A stretch of 64,000 bases of DNA from Ralstonia pickettii. Its GTDB lineage: Bacteria > Pseudomonadota > Gammaproteobacteria > Burkholderiales > Burkholderiaceae. The notes below the pieces were generated by a model. The model was not told the origin of the DNA, ran no database searches, and saw nothing but the letters and a program-made list of their open reading frames with translations. The DNA is taken from positions 62,001-126,000 of the forward strand of contig NZ_CP104382.1 in NCBI RefSeq assembly GCF_030582395.1, in the 5' to 3' direction. Shown one piece after another: positions 7,246-15,646 of this stretch (position 1 is the stretch's first letter; each line of letters begins with the position of its first letter). Both the position numbers and the translations under genes were made by a program.

Positions 7246-8753
7246 TGGACGGCCAAATCAACTGGACTGCGCTCAGCGTCTTCATCTTCTTCTTTGCGCT
7301 GGTGACGGTGCTGGGCTTCATCGCCTCGCGCTGGCAGCGCGGCAACTCCGACAAGGGCGCCCACATTGAAGAGTGGGGCCTAGGCGGCCGCAACTTCGGC
7401 ACCTGGATCACGTGGTTCCTGGTGGGCGGCGATTTCTATACCGCCTACACCGTGATCGCTGTGCCGGCACTCGTGTATGCCGTGGGCGCGTATGGCTTCT
7501 TCGCGCTGCCGTACACGATCCTGGTGTACCCGATCGTCTTCCTGATCATGCCGAAGTTGTGGAAGGTGGCACATGCCAACGGCCACGTCACGGCGGCCGA
7601 CGCCGTGTACGGCCGTTACGGCTCGCGCTCGCTGGAGTTTGCGGTGGCGCTCACGGGCGTGGTGGCGACGATGCCCTACATCGCACTGCAGCTCATCGGC
7701 ATGGAAGTCGTGATCAAGGCCCTGGGTTTGACGGGCGAACTGCCGCTGGCGGCCGCCTTCATCATCCTGGCGCTGTACACGTATTCCGCTGGCCTACGGG
7801 CGCCTGCGCTCATCGCCTTCGTCAAAGACATCATGATCTACATCGTGGTGCTGGTGGCGGTGGTGCTGGTGCCAGCCAAGCTGGGCGGCTACGGTGCGGT
7901 GTTCGCCAATGCGCATGACGCGTTTGCCATCAAGGGCGGCGCCACGGGCCTGACGCTCAAGCCTGCGCAGTTCCTGCCGTTCGCCACGCTGGCGATAGGC
8001 TCCGCACTGGCGGCGTTCATGTATCCGCATACGCTCACGGGCATCTTTGCCGCGCGCAGTGCAGACACCATCCGCAAGAACGCCGTCTTCCTGCCGGCCT
8101 ACACCGTGCTGCTGGGCCTGATCGCGCTGCTGGGCTTCATGGCCTACGCCGCAGGCATCAAGGTCACCAACAACAACGACGTGGTGCCCGCGCTGTTCAA
8201 CGCGCTGTTCCCGAGCTGGTTCACGGGCTTTGCGTTCTCGGCCATCGCCATTGGTGCGCTGGTGCCGGCGGCCGTCATGTCGATTGGCGCAGCGAACCTG
8301 TTCACCCGCAACTTCTGGAAGCCCTACGTGGCGCCGGACCTCTCGCACGCCGGTGAGGAAAAGGTTGCCAAGGTGATCTCGCTGATCGTCAAGGCCGGCG
8401 CGCTGGTGTTCATCCTGTTCCTGCCGACCAAGTTCGCGCTGGACCTGCAACTGCTGGGCGGCGTGTGGATCGTGCAGACCTTCCCGTCGGTGGTGTTCGG
8501 GCTGTTCAACATCTCGAACCGCTTCCGCGCACCGGCGCTGCTGGCCGGCTGGGCGGCGGGCATGATTGCGGGCAGCTGGCTGGCCTTCTCCGACGGCATC
8601 AAGCCCGTGCACACCTTCGTGATCGGCGGCGACAAGTACACCATCTACACGGGCCTGACCGCACTGGCCTTCAACATCATCGTGGCGGTGGTGGTTCAGC
8701 TGCTGATGGGCAAGCGCGGCGAGCAGGCCGCTGCGCTGCGTCAGGCGGGCTGA
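7242..8753 (+). CDS. mctP: Monocarboxylate permease MctP-like, sodium:solute symporter family
   Basis: 503-residue inner-membrane symporter of the SSS family with about 13 hydrophobic helices. The N-terminal region (GGRNFGTWITWFLVGGDFYTAYT) and YGRYGSRSLEFAVAL segment match the MctP subgroup that imports lactate, pyruvate, acetate and similar short carboxylates. Translation starts at ATG 7242, overlapping the DUF3311 stop, or at ATG 7245; the long upstream extension of the frame is not used. A terminator follows at 8797. A palindrome and spaced leader precede the operon, suggesting dedicated regulation. Substrate range is inferred from the family. Confidence 0.85.
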   Translation: MMDGQINWTALSVFIFFFALVTVLGFIASRWQRGNSDKGAHIEEWGLGGRNFGTWITWFLVGGDFYTAYTVIAVPALVYAVGAYGFFALPYTILVYPIVFLIMPKLWKVAHANGHVTAADAVYGRYGSRSLEFAVALTGVVATMPYIALQLIGMEVVIKALGLTGELPLAAAFIILALYTYSAGLRAPALIAFVKDIMIYIVVLVAVVLVPAKLGGYGAVFANAHDAFAIKGGATGLTLKPAQFLPFATLAIGSALAAFMYPHTLTGIFAARSADTIRKNAVFLPAYTVLLGLIALLGFMAYAAGIKVTNNNDVVPALFNALFPSWFTGFAFSAIAIGALVPAAVMSIGAANLFTRNFWKPYVAPDLSHAGEEKVAKVISLIVKAGALVFILFLPTKFALDLQLLGGVWIVQTFPSVVFGLFNISNRFRAPALLAGWAAGMIAGSWLAFSDGIKPVHTFVIGGDKYTIYTGLTALAFNIIVAVVVQLLMGKRGEQAAALRQAG

Positions 8754-8796
8754 TCGGCGCTGCGATTCGCAAAAAGCAAGAAACGAAGCGAAAAGG

Positions 8797-8825
8797 GCCG
8801 GTACCCCAGGGTGCCGGCTTTTTTT
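8797..8825 (+). terminator. Rho-independent terminator after mctP
   Basis: GCCGGTACC / GGTGCCGGC (9 pairs with one G-T wobble, 4-base loop) followed by seven T. Confidence 0.9.
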
Positions 8826-8847
8826 CACGCTAGGCGATCGGCCACGG

Positions 8848-9969
8848 TCAAGCCGTCACCAAGAGAGGAATTCGAACAGTGAACGTCGTACCGTGTTCCG
8901 ACGATTGCACATCGATCGTCCCGCGATGCGCCTGAACAATGCAGCGGCAGATATACAGGCCGAGCCCGATGCCCGCAGCACTGCCGCTCTGGTCGGGGCG
9001 CTTCGCGCGGGTGAGCGGATCGAACAGCGTTGGAAAAGCAGAAGGCGGGATGGGGTTGCCCTCGTTCGAAACGGCGATCGTCATGTGCCCGTCGCGCCCG
9101 GCGGCTTCGATGGCGACCCTGCCGGTCCCGTAGCGCACCGCGTTGGCCAACAGATTGACCAGGAGTTGGCCGAGCCTGCTGCCGTCCCAGGTGCCACGGA
9201 GTTCGCCTGCGAGCCGCAGGTCGATCTGCGCGTCAGGGTACGACGCACACACTTCGTCGATGGCGTCGTTGCACAGCCGCCCCATGTCCTGGCTGGTGAA
9301 ACTCGTAGGCAGGAAATCGCCCAGGCGGGTGCGTGTAAAGACGAGCAGGTCGTCGATCATCTGTTGCACGCGCATCGCACCGCGCTGAATGAATGCGACG
9401 GCCCGCACGCTGCGCGAAGACAAGCCATCGTCGTGCAGCAGCGTTTCTGCAGACGCCAGGATCGCGCCGAGCGGCGAACGCAGATCATGGGCCAGCACGC
9501 CGGCAAACAGGTCGCGCAGGCGCTCGGTTTGCTGGGCATGCTGGCGCACCGACTCTGCAAGCATCTGGTCGATGGCCTCGTTGAACCGGATCATCTCTTG
9601 CAGCGCCAGGGCGTGCGACTGCGGGTCCTGCTGCCATCGGCGCAGCACGCTGGCGCGCAATGCGCGGTATTCCGCCACCAGATCGTTGATGTCGAAGCCG
9701 TGTGAGAGGCGGTCGTCGGCGTGCTCGTGGGCGGCTTCATTGAAGCCCGATTCCGAGGGCGCACGGTTGCCCCACGATTTGGCGTGCTGCTGCGCTGAGG
9801 TCTGTCCCTCGCGCATATCGGCAGCAATCCGCAGAAGAAGGTCGCGCGCCGAGTTGCGCAGCTGTTGTTCAGACAGACGTGGGCGGTCGCCGTTGATCTT
9901 GCGCGCGTAGTCCGTCCAGTCGTCGATCAGGCCCGCCAGGTTGGCCTCGATGAAGTCGGAAAGGTTCAT
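8848..9969 (-). CDS. Soluble sensor histidine kinase with RsbRD-type N-terminal domain
   Basis: 373-residue kinase without membrane helices. Residues 1-140 form an all-helical domain like the RsbR/RsbRD N-terminal region (MNLSDFIEANLAGLIDDWTD; later HGFDINDLVAEYRALRASVL). The H box is at His161 in GVLAHDLRSPLGAI, the N box near LGQLLVNLLANAVRYG, and the catalytic domain ends with a GIGLGLYICRCIVQAHRGTI G2 box. Divergent from the hybrid kinase at 10243; no response regulator gene is adjacent, so its partner is elsewhere or is a receiver of the hybrid kinase. The input is probably cytoplasmic. Confidence 0.85.
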   Translation of the reverse strand: MNLSDFIEANLAGLIDDWTDYARKINGDRPRLSEQQLRNSARDLLLRIAADMREGQTSAQQHAKSWGNRAPSESGFNEAAHEHADDRLSHGFDINDLVAEYRALRASVLRRWQQDPQSHALALQEMIRFNEAIDQMLAESVRQHAQQTERLRDLFAGVLAHDLRSPLGAILASAETLLHDDGLSSRSVRAVAFIQRGAMRVQQMIDDLLVFTRTRLGDFLPTSFTSQDMGRLCNDAIDEVCASYPDAQIDLRLAGELRGTWDGSRLGQLLVNLLANAVRYGTGRVAIEAAGRDGHMTIAVSNEGNPIPPSAFPTLFDPLTRAKRPDQSGSAAGIGLGLYICRCIVQAHRGTIDVQSSEHGTTFTVRIPLLVTA

Positions 9970-10242
9970 GGGTTTCCTTGATGGTGGCGAAAGCCATGGT
10001 CTGGAAGCCCCCTCGTGCGCCGCGCCGCAGTCATCCCGATGTCCATTTCAGCGGGAACGGTCGATGCTGCGGTTTTCGCTCCAAGTTATGCAAACTGCGT
10101 TCCTCTTTCCACCCCAATCGCGGCGGCGAAGTGGCGTTTCAGTCGCACGTCGTGCCGGTTTCGGTAAAGATGTGGGCGCGGTCCACTAATTGCGATGCGC
10201 TCCCGATACACCTGCAGTGGCGCTTGTTGATCTGCCAATCCA

Positions 10243-12630
10243 ATGAATCACGATCCCTTGTCTTCTGAGTCCGGCTTTGCGTGGCTGCGTTTGTGGGCCG
10301 ACTCCACCGCGGATTTCTCCGTCTTCGCTCTCACGCGCCCCGGCGTTGTCGCCACGTGGAACCCTGGCGGCGAACGGATGCAGGGCTATCGGCCCGACGA
10401 GATTATTGGTCAGCCACTCGCACTTTTGTATCCGCCGGAGAGCCGAGCCTCGGGTGCGCCCGAGGCCGCGTTGCATGCGGCCGCCGAAACGGGGCGGCAC
10501 GTCGAGGAAGGATGGCGCATCCGCAAGGACGGCACGCCCTTCTGGGCGAACGTCGCCATGACGGCGCTGCGCGACAGCAACAACGGGTTGATCGGCTTCG
10601 GCACCGTGATCAGCGATATGAGCGACAAGAAGGCCGCTCACGACGCCGTGCTTAAAAGCGAGCGCAGCTTCCGCCTGCTCGTGCAGGGGGTGACCGACTA
10701 CGCCATCTTCATGCTGTCGACCGACGGGCACATCACGAGCTGGAATGCCGGCGCGCGGCGCATCAAGGGCTATGCCGAAAACGAGATCATCGGTTCGCAT
10801 TTTTCGCGTTTCTATACGCCCGAGGATGTGGCGGCCGGCGTGCCGTTCCGCGGCCTGGAAACTGCGCGGCGCGTCGGGCGCTTTGAGGCCGAAGGCTGGC
10901 GTGTGCGCAGCGACGGCAGCCGCTTCTTCGCGCACGTCATCATCGATGCCATCTACGAAGAGGGCGAACTGGTCGGCTTCGCAAAGGTCACGCGAGACAT
11001 CACGGAACGACGGCGCGCCAGCGAGCAACTGGAGCAAACGCAAAGAGCGCTATTCCAGGCCCAGAAGATGGAGGCCCTGGGCAAGCTCACGGGCGGCGTT
11101 GCGCACGATTTCAACAACGTGCTGCAGGTGCTGCGCGGCAACCTCGAACTGCTCGAAAGCCGCCATGGGCGGGACGCCTGGAGCGCCGAGCGGCTGGGCA
11201 ACGCCATCGACGCCGTCGACCGGGGTGCCAAGCTTGCCGCCCAGTTGCTCGCCTTCGGACGCCAGCAGCCCCTTGCACCTGTCGTGATCAACCCCGCGCG
11301 GCAACTGCGGGCCATGGACGATCTGCTGCGGCGTGCGCTGGGCGAGGCGATCGAGATCGAATCCGTGGTGGCGGGCGGACTGTGGAATACCGCAGTCGAT
11401 CCGCATCAGTTCGAGAACGTCATCCTGAACCTGGCGATCAACGCGCGCGATGCGATGCCCGACGGCGGCAAGCTGACGCTCGAACTTTCCAACGCCACGC
11501 TCGACGACGACTATGTCATAGCGCTGCCCGATGTGCCGGCGGGGCAGTACGTCATGCTGGCCGTGACGGACACCGGCACCGGCATGAGCCCCGAAGTGAT
11601 GGAGCGCGCCTTCGACCCCTTCTTCAGCACCAAGCGCGAAGGCGAGGGCACGGGCCTCGGGCTCAGCATGGCCTACGGCTTCGTCAAACAGAGCGGCGGC
11701 CATATCCGCCTCTACAGCGAGGTTGGCGAGGGCACGACGGTGCGCGTTTATCTGCCCCGATCCACCGGCACGGCGGTCGAGCCCGCACGCGCCAAAACCA
11801 GCGGGCTCAAGCACGGCAACGAGACGATCCTCGTCGTAGAAGACGACGCAAAGGTCCGCGAGACCGTGGTCGATCTGCTGAGCGGCCTCGGTTATGCCGT
11901 GCTCAAGGCCAACAATGCAGAGCAGGCGCTGGCTGTGGTCGAGAGCGGCGTGCATATCGATCTGCTCTTCACGGACGTGGTCATGCCCGGTGCGCTACGC
12001 AGTACGGAGATGGTCCGCAGGGCGGTTCAGACACTGCCCGCGCTGAAGGTGCTCTACACCTCCGGCTACACGCAGAACGCCATCGTGCATGGCGGGCGGC
12101 TCGATCCGGGCGTCGAATTGCTGAGCAAGCCCTACAGCCGGCAGCAACTGGCATTCAAGATTCGCCAGGTGCTCGGAAGCGACGCGGTGCAATCGACCGG
12201 ATCGGAGGAAGGCGACACGCCTCCCGATCTCGACACGGGCGCAGTGTGGGAGCCGGCGCGCCTGCGTATCCTCGTGGTCGAAGACGACGCGTCATTGCGC
12301 GGCGCGGTGTGCGAGCTGTTGATGCTCATCGGGATCACGCCCCAGCAGGCCGCCAGCGGTGCGCAGGCGCTCGAAGCCCTGCGGGCAGAAGCGTTCGACG
12401 TTCTATTTACGGACGTGATCATGCCGGACATGTCGGGCATTGAACTCGCGCAGCATGCGTTTGCGCTGCATCCGGAATTGCGGGTCGTCTTCGCCTCCGG
12501 CAATCCCATTCCCAACCACGATAGCTTTGCGTTCAGGTGGACGGCGCTTCGCAAGCCTTACACGCTCGATCAGCTGCAGCACGCTCTGCAATCGATGATG
12601 GTGCGGGAGCGGGTGACCACCAGCACATAG
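10243..12630 (+). CDS. Hybrid histidine kinase: PAS-PAS-HisKA-HATPase-REC-REC
   Basis: 795 residues, cytoplasmic. Two PAS domains cover about 15-125 and 145-255 (second has ITSWNAGARRIKGYAENEIIG and ends KVTRDITERR). The phosphorylated histidine is His288 in LTGGVAHDFNNVLQVLRGNL; N box near 396-405 (NLAINARDAM), G1 DTGTGM 443-448, G2 GTGLGL 469-474. Two receiver domains follow: REC1 about 526-645 with Asp578, REC2 about 674-790 with Asp724. There is no DNA-binding output, so it signals by phosphotransfer or to other proteins. The VAHDFNN H box places it in the large family of PAS sensor kinases with attached receivers common in beta- and alphaproteobacteria. Confidence 0.9.
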   Translation: MNHDPLSSESGFAWLRLWADSTADFSVFALTRPGVVATWNPGGERMQGYRPDEIIGQPLALLYPPESRASGAPEAALHAAAETGRHVEEGWRIRKDGTPFWANVAMTALRDSNNGLIGFGTVISDMSDKKAAHDAVLKSERSFRLLVQGVTDYAIFMLSTDGHITSWNAGARRIKGYAENEIIGSHFSRFYTPEDVAAGVPFRGLETARRVGRFEAEGWRVRSDGSRFFAHVIIDAIYEEGELVGFAKVTRDITERRRASEQLEQTQRALFQAQKMEALGKLTGGVAHDFNNVLQVLRGNLELLESRHGRDAWSAERLGNAIDAVDRGAKLAAQLLAFGRQQPLAPVVINPARQLRAMDDLLRRALGEAIEIESVVAGGLWNTAVDPHQFENVILNLAINARDAMPDGGKLTLELSNATLDDDYVIALPDVPAGQYVMLAVTDTGTGMSPEVMERAFDPFFSTKREGEGTGLGLSMAYGFVKQSGGHIRLYSEVGEGTTVRVYLPRSTGTAVEPARAKTSGLKHGNETILVVEDDAKVRETVVDLLSGLGYAVLKANNAEQALAVVESGVHIDLLFTDVVMPGALRSTEMVRRAVQTLPALKVLYTSGYTQNAIVHGGRLDPGVELLSKPYSRQQLAFKIRQVLGSDAVQSTGSEEGDTPPDLDTGAVWEPARLRILVVEDDASLRGAVCELLMLIGITPQQAASGAQALEALRAEAFDVLFTDVIMPDMSGIELAQHAFALHPELRVVFASGNPIPNHDSFAFRWTALRKPYTLDQLQHALQSMMVRERVTTST

Positions 12631-12759
12631 CCGAGGGTGGAGGCTGTAGCGCCGCGTTCGGGCCTCAAGGACTCGTGTTCTGCCGTGCGAGGTTCGCGCA
12701 CGCCCCTCGAACTGTGGAACGCCGCTGTTTTGGCTCGAAATTTTCGACCTCCGAGAGCC
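12631..12759. other. Intergenic spacer before the repeat array
   Basis: No gene or structure recognised. Confidence 0.4.
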
Positions 12760-13032
12760 GTGCGTCAGGGTCAAACCGTCGAGCACGAGCCTCCGACCGT
12801 GGCGATCGACTGTTCGAGGCTGGAACGCGGCTTGCCGAGGTCGAAATTTGAAGCTCGAAGAGTCGAGTGCGAGGCTCAGACTGTGGCGTGCGAGTGTCTG
12901 ACCGTGATGCTCGACGCTCAGAGGGTCGGGATCGAGTGTTGGAGGGTCGAGCGTGGGGCTTCGGGGTTGGCGCTTGAATGTCTGAGGGTCGAGCTTGGGT
13001 GTCTGGGAGTGGGGCGTGGAGCATTTGAAGTG
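12760..13032. repeat. Degenerate tandem array of about 13 units of 21 bp
   Basis: The period shows clearly when one plus-strand frame is translated: successive heptads VRQGQTV, EHEPPTV, AIDCSRL, ERGLPRS, KFEARRV, ECEAQTV, ACECLTV, MLDAQRV, GIECWRV, ERGASGL, ALECLRV, ELGCLGV, GRGAFEV keep an aliphatic residue at position 7. At DNA level the units share a core like GAGTGTCTGAGGGTCGAG. The opposite strand is likewise heptad-periodic, so the period is a property of the DNA. Units are too diverged for a CRISPR and there are no spacers. Confidence 0.75.
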
Positions 13033-13071
13033 ACGCCCGGCAATTCAGACCTGCGCCGCCGGCCCCATCGC

Positions 13072-13077
13072 TATAAT
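13072..13077 (+). promoter_or_regulatory. Consensus -10 element TATAAT
   Basis: A perfect TATAAT lies 7 bases before the first hairpin of the C4-like leader; a transcript would begin near 13084. The -35 region is weak (around GACCTG/TTCAGA). Confidence 0.5.
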
Positions 13078-13083
13078 CCTCCC

Positions 13084-13303
13084 GCTGCCGCACCAACGGC
13101 AGCCGGGCGTGGAAACCCGACATTGACCCAAGGCGGACAGCATGTTGTCCGAGACGCTCACGCACGCCTGTTTTATGGCGGGCCGGGCGGAGCAGCCTAC
13201 GGGCTGGCTGGCTTCCTTGGGTGTCAGTTTTCCACCTCCGCTGTCGGGCCCGCCACCCTCACGTGGAAATGAGCGGCGGGTCTCCAACTACCCAAGGAGG
13301 CTC
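13084..13303 (+). ncRNA. P4 CI / C4-like antisense RNA leader with seqA-seqB-seqC architecture
   Basis: The leader begins with a hairpin (GCTGCCG 13084-13090 / CGGCAGC 13097-13103). It contains the pair CGTGGAAA (13108-13115) and ACCCAAGG (13126-13133) as a 'seqA', an antisense segment CCTTGGGT (13215-13222) followed by TTTCCAC (13229-13235) as 'seqB', and a second copy CGTGGAAA (13262-13269) and ACCCAAGG (13290-13297) as 'seqC'. The seqC copy overlaps the Shine-Dalgarno AAGGAGG (13294-13300) of the next gene. seqB lies inside a structured body closed by TGGCGGGCC/GGCCCGCCA with an inner GCGGAG/CTCCGC stem. This is the logic of the phage P4 CI RNA and P1 C4 RNA. Exact RNA ends are not known. 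Confidence 0.65.
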
Positions 13304-13304
13304 C

Positions 13305-13658
13305 ATGCCAATCGCTTCATACCCCTCTCCACCGCCTTCCGCCCCTCGCGCCGAGGTCACGTCATCGGCCGCAGGCGCGCTTACCAAGAACCGCATTTAC
13401 CTGAACGGCGCGCTCGCCGGGCAGGCCTACCTCAAACGCACGCGCACCGCGATGCGTTCCCATGGTCAATGCCGGCCCGGCATGCTGCGTGAGCAGCTTC
13501 AGCACTTCTCGGCTTACAGCTTTCCGCCTGCATTTGTGAAGGGCTTTGTCGATGCGATCGATGTGTACGTGTCGATGTCGCTAGGGGGCCGCGACGTCGA
13601 TCCGCAAGCGTGGGATGTGCTCGCCGCCATCGAGCGGCGCGGCTATAGCCAGCAGTAG
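13305..13658 (+). CDS. 117-residue protein of unknown function downstream of a C4-like leader
   Basis: Starts at ATG 13305 with an ideal AAGGAGG 4 bases upstream. The first 25 residues are Pro/Ser/Ala-rich and probably disordered (MPIASYPSPPP); residues 28-117 look like a compact alpha/beta or helical domain (KNRIYLNGALAGQAYLKRTR, then a hydrophobic VKGFVDAIDVYVSMSLGG helix). I recognise no family. Its only context clue is the upstream RNA, which in phages controls antirepressor or replication/kil operons; the protein may therefore be toxic or regulatory, but this is inference. No other phage gene is nearby. Confidence 0.65.
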   Translation: MPIASYPSPPPSAPRAEVTSSAAGALTKNRIYLNGALAGQAYLKRTRTAMRSHGQCRPGMLREQLQHFSAYSFPPAFVKGFVDAIDVYVSMSLGGRDVDPQAWDVLAAIERRGYSQQ

Positions 13659-13666
13659 CGACGGAT

Positions 13667-13690
13667 GGGCATTCCGAACCGGAAATGCCC
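13667..13690. terminator. Stem-loop after the orphan gene (possible terminator)
   Basis: GGGCATTCCG and CGGAAATGCCC pair with one bulged base around a 3-base loop, 8 bases after the stop codon. No U-run follows, so termination is uncertain. Confidence 0.4.
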
Positions 13691-13759
13691 TACTCCGATC
13701 CAAGAAATCGCTCCGCCGCGCGCCCATGGACGGGAGTCTGCGCGGCGGGCGTCACGCGA

Positions 13760-14461
13760 CTAGCTGAACATCGAATCGTCATCCGAATAGTCACTACCGC
13801 CGAGGTCGCTGTCGTCGATCAGCCCAAGGCTGTCGTCGCGCGACGCCGTGTTGGTCGTGCCGCTGTTGCCGTTGCTGTCGCTGTCGTAGTAGTTGTTGAT
13901 AACGGTTTCCGTGGTGCCGCCCATCACCGGCTGCTGGCCGAAGAAACCGCCACCGCTGCTGTTGTGATGGAACATGTTCTCGATGCCCTGGAACAGCAGC
14001 GCGCCACCGGCCACGCCAGCTGCCGTGGTCGCGACGCTGCCCAGCGTGCTGCCCAGGCCGCCGCTGAAGAAACCCGAGCGCGCCGGTTGCGCCGGGGCCG
14101 GTTGGGCCTGTTGGGCCTGCTGCGGCATCTGCGCGGGGGCGGCCTGCTGCGGGGCGTATGCGGGTGCGGGCGCCGGGCTGCCGGCGTGGCTGCCCCAGTT
14201 GTTGGCCGAGTCCATGAACGACGTACTGCGGCCGGCCTGCGCCGCCTGCAACTGGTTCTGCAGCGTGGCGATCTGGGCCTGCGCCGATGCCAACGCCTGG
14301 TCGAGCAGCATGGCGCGCTGCACGAGCAGATAGGCAGCGTCCGGCTGGCGCGCCACGGCGTCGAGGATGCGGGCTTCGGCCTGCGGGTCCTTGGCCCCGA
14401 CGCGGGCTTGCGTCAGTTGGCCCAGGAAGTTCTCTAGCGCTTGCTGTTCTTGCGGTGACAT
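13760..14461 (-). CDS. DUF2076 family protein
   Basis: 233 residues. The N-terminal half (MSPQEQQALENFLGQL, ARILDAVARQPDAAYLLVQRAMLLDQAL and a following coiled coil AQAQIATLQNQLQAAQ, about 50-75) is the typical opening of DUF2076 proteins. Then come a Pro/Gln/Ala-rich linker (about 90-128), a Gly-rich hydrophobic segment (LGSTLGSVATTAAGVAGGALLF) and an acidic, Asn/Ser/Gly-rich tail with an NNYYD motif. DUF2076 members are described as periplasmic or ligand-binding-like proteins of unknown role. Single gene; GlxA-type regulator gene lies 116 bases downstream on the same strand. Confidence 0.75.
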   Translation of the reverse strand: MSPQEQQALENFLGQLTQARVGAKDPQAEARILDAVARQPDAAYLLVQRAMLLDQALASAQAQIATLQNQLQAAQAGRSTSFMDSANNWGSHAGSPAPAPAYAPQQAAPAQMPQQAQQAQPAPAQPARSGFFSGGLGSTLGSVATTAAGVAGGALLFQGIENMFHHNSSGGGFFGQQPVMGGTTETVINNYYDSDSNGNSGTTNTASRDDSLGLIDDSDLGGSDYSDDDSMFS

Positions 14462-14577
14462 GGTGTGGGTTCCTGTCTGGGTGGGTCCGACGTGACCAAG
14501 TTAGGCGTCAAGTCTTAAACGAAAATTAAAGTGCTGCAGCTTCTTGTGTAACGGCCTGTAACCCTGGACCCCGGTCC

Positions 14578-15549
14578 CTAGACGGCCGGCCGGTATTGGC
14601 TCGGGTTGGTGCCCGATACCTTGCGCATCAGGCGCCGCAGCGCGGTGGCGTCTTCGTAGCCTACGGCTTCGGCTACGCGGTCGATGGTCATGCGGCTCGA
14701 TTCGATCAGCATGCGGGCGCGGTTCAGGCGCACGCTCTGCACCAGGGCCAGGGTGCTTCTGCCGGTGGCTTCCCGCACGTGCCGCGACAGCGTGCGTTGC
14801 GACATGGCCAGCGCGTCAGCCAGGGCCTGCACGCTCGGCGGGTTGGGCAGGGCGGCCTCAATGCGTGCCACCAGCTGGGCAATCAGCGCGTTGCCGTTGG
14901 CGAGCATGGCGGGCACCACGAACGGCGCCTGCGCGTGACGGCCATCGATGAGCAGCACACGCCCCACGGTATCGGCCAGCGCCACGCCAAAGCGCGTGCG
15001 CAGCAGGTGCAGCATCAGGTCGGTCTGCGCAAAGGCGGCACCGGCGGTGGCGATCGGGCCGTCGGCGCACACCATGCGGTCTGCGTCGACCGTGCATGCG
15101 GGTTCCCACTGCTGCAGCGTCGGGGCCAGCCACCATGACGTGGTGACGCAGCGCCCCGGCAGCAACCCCGCCGCTTGCAGCAGAAACACCGCCGAGCACG
15201 ATGCGGCCACCTGACCGCCCGCTGCGGCCTGCGCGGCCAGGGCGCGCGTTGCTCGCTGCGCATCGTCCTGCGCCAGGCGCGTGGCGATCACGCCCGCATG
15301 ATCGAGACCTACGCCCGGCACGATCCACGTGCTGCCATCGGGGCGCGGCCGCTTTGGCAGGGCGGCAGTCTTGACCTGCATGCCGTTGCTGAGCTGCACG
15401 CTGGGCGCGTCGGCTGACAGGACGCGCCAGGTTGGACGCGGGGCCTTCACACGCGGGGCGAGTGTCGACGCGGCCTGCAGGATGTCGAGTGTTGCCGCCA
15501 CGCTGGTGGCGTACGCGCCGGAGAGTACGAGGATGGTGAAATCCGTCAT
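14578..15549 (-). CDS. GlxA-type transcriptional regulator (DJ-1/PfpI-AraC fusion)
   Basis: About 323 residues. The N-terminal 180 residues form a class-I glutamine amidotransferase-like (DJ-1/PfpI) domain: ILVLSGAYATSVAATLDILQAA, and VAASCSAVFLLQAAGLL with a nucleophile-elbow cysteine. The C-terminal 100 residues are an AraC HTH pair (LADALAMSQRTLSRHVREATG and IDRVAEAVGYEDATALRRLMRKVSGTNPSQYR). ATG 15549 is preferred to an upstream TTG. It is divergent from the tautomerase/dienelactone hydrolase genes, 97 bases away, and may control them. Confidence 0.85.
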   Translation of the reverse strand: MTDFTILVLSGAYATSVAATLDILQAASTLAPRVKAPRPTWRVLSADAPSVQLSNGMQVKTAALPKRPRPDGSTWIVPGVGLDHAGVIATRLAQDDAQRATRALAAQAAAGGQVAASCSAVFLLQAAGLLPGRCVTTSWWLAPTLQQWEPACTVDADRMVCADGPIATAGAAFAQTDLMLHLLRTRFGVALADTVGRVLLIDGRHAQAPFVVPAMLANGNALIAQLVARIEAALPNPPSVQALADALAMSQRTLSRHVREATGRSTLALVQSVRLNRARMLIESSRMTIDRVAEAVGYEDATALRRLMRKVSGTNPSQYRPAV

Positions 15550-15646
15550 GACCAAAGTTGCCCGAAAGATGTCGAAATCGACACTGCCAGTCTAGCGGCA
15601 GCGCGGGTTCAATGCAGGCATGTCAACCACCCTCCCGAGTGCCTAC

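Noticed and set aside
12760..13032. CRISPR array
   Set aside because: Units are contiguous 21-bp diverged copies without spacers and there are no cas genes.
12637..13272. 211-codon plus-strand frame covering the 21-bp repeat array and the C4-like leader
   Set aside because: No Shine-Dalgarno, the heptad periodicity is equally visible on the other strand, and the frame continues through the structured RNA leader.
13000..13700. Complete prophage or P4-like satellite
   Set aside because: Only the leader RNA and one small gene are phage-like; no integrase, capsid, replication gene or attachment repeat is nearby.
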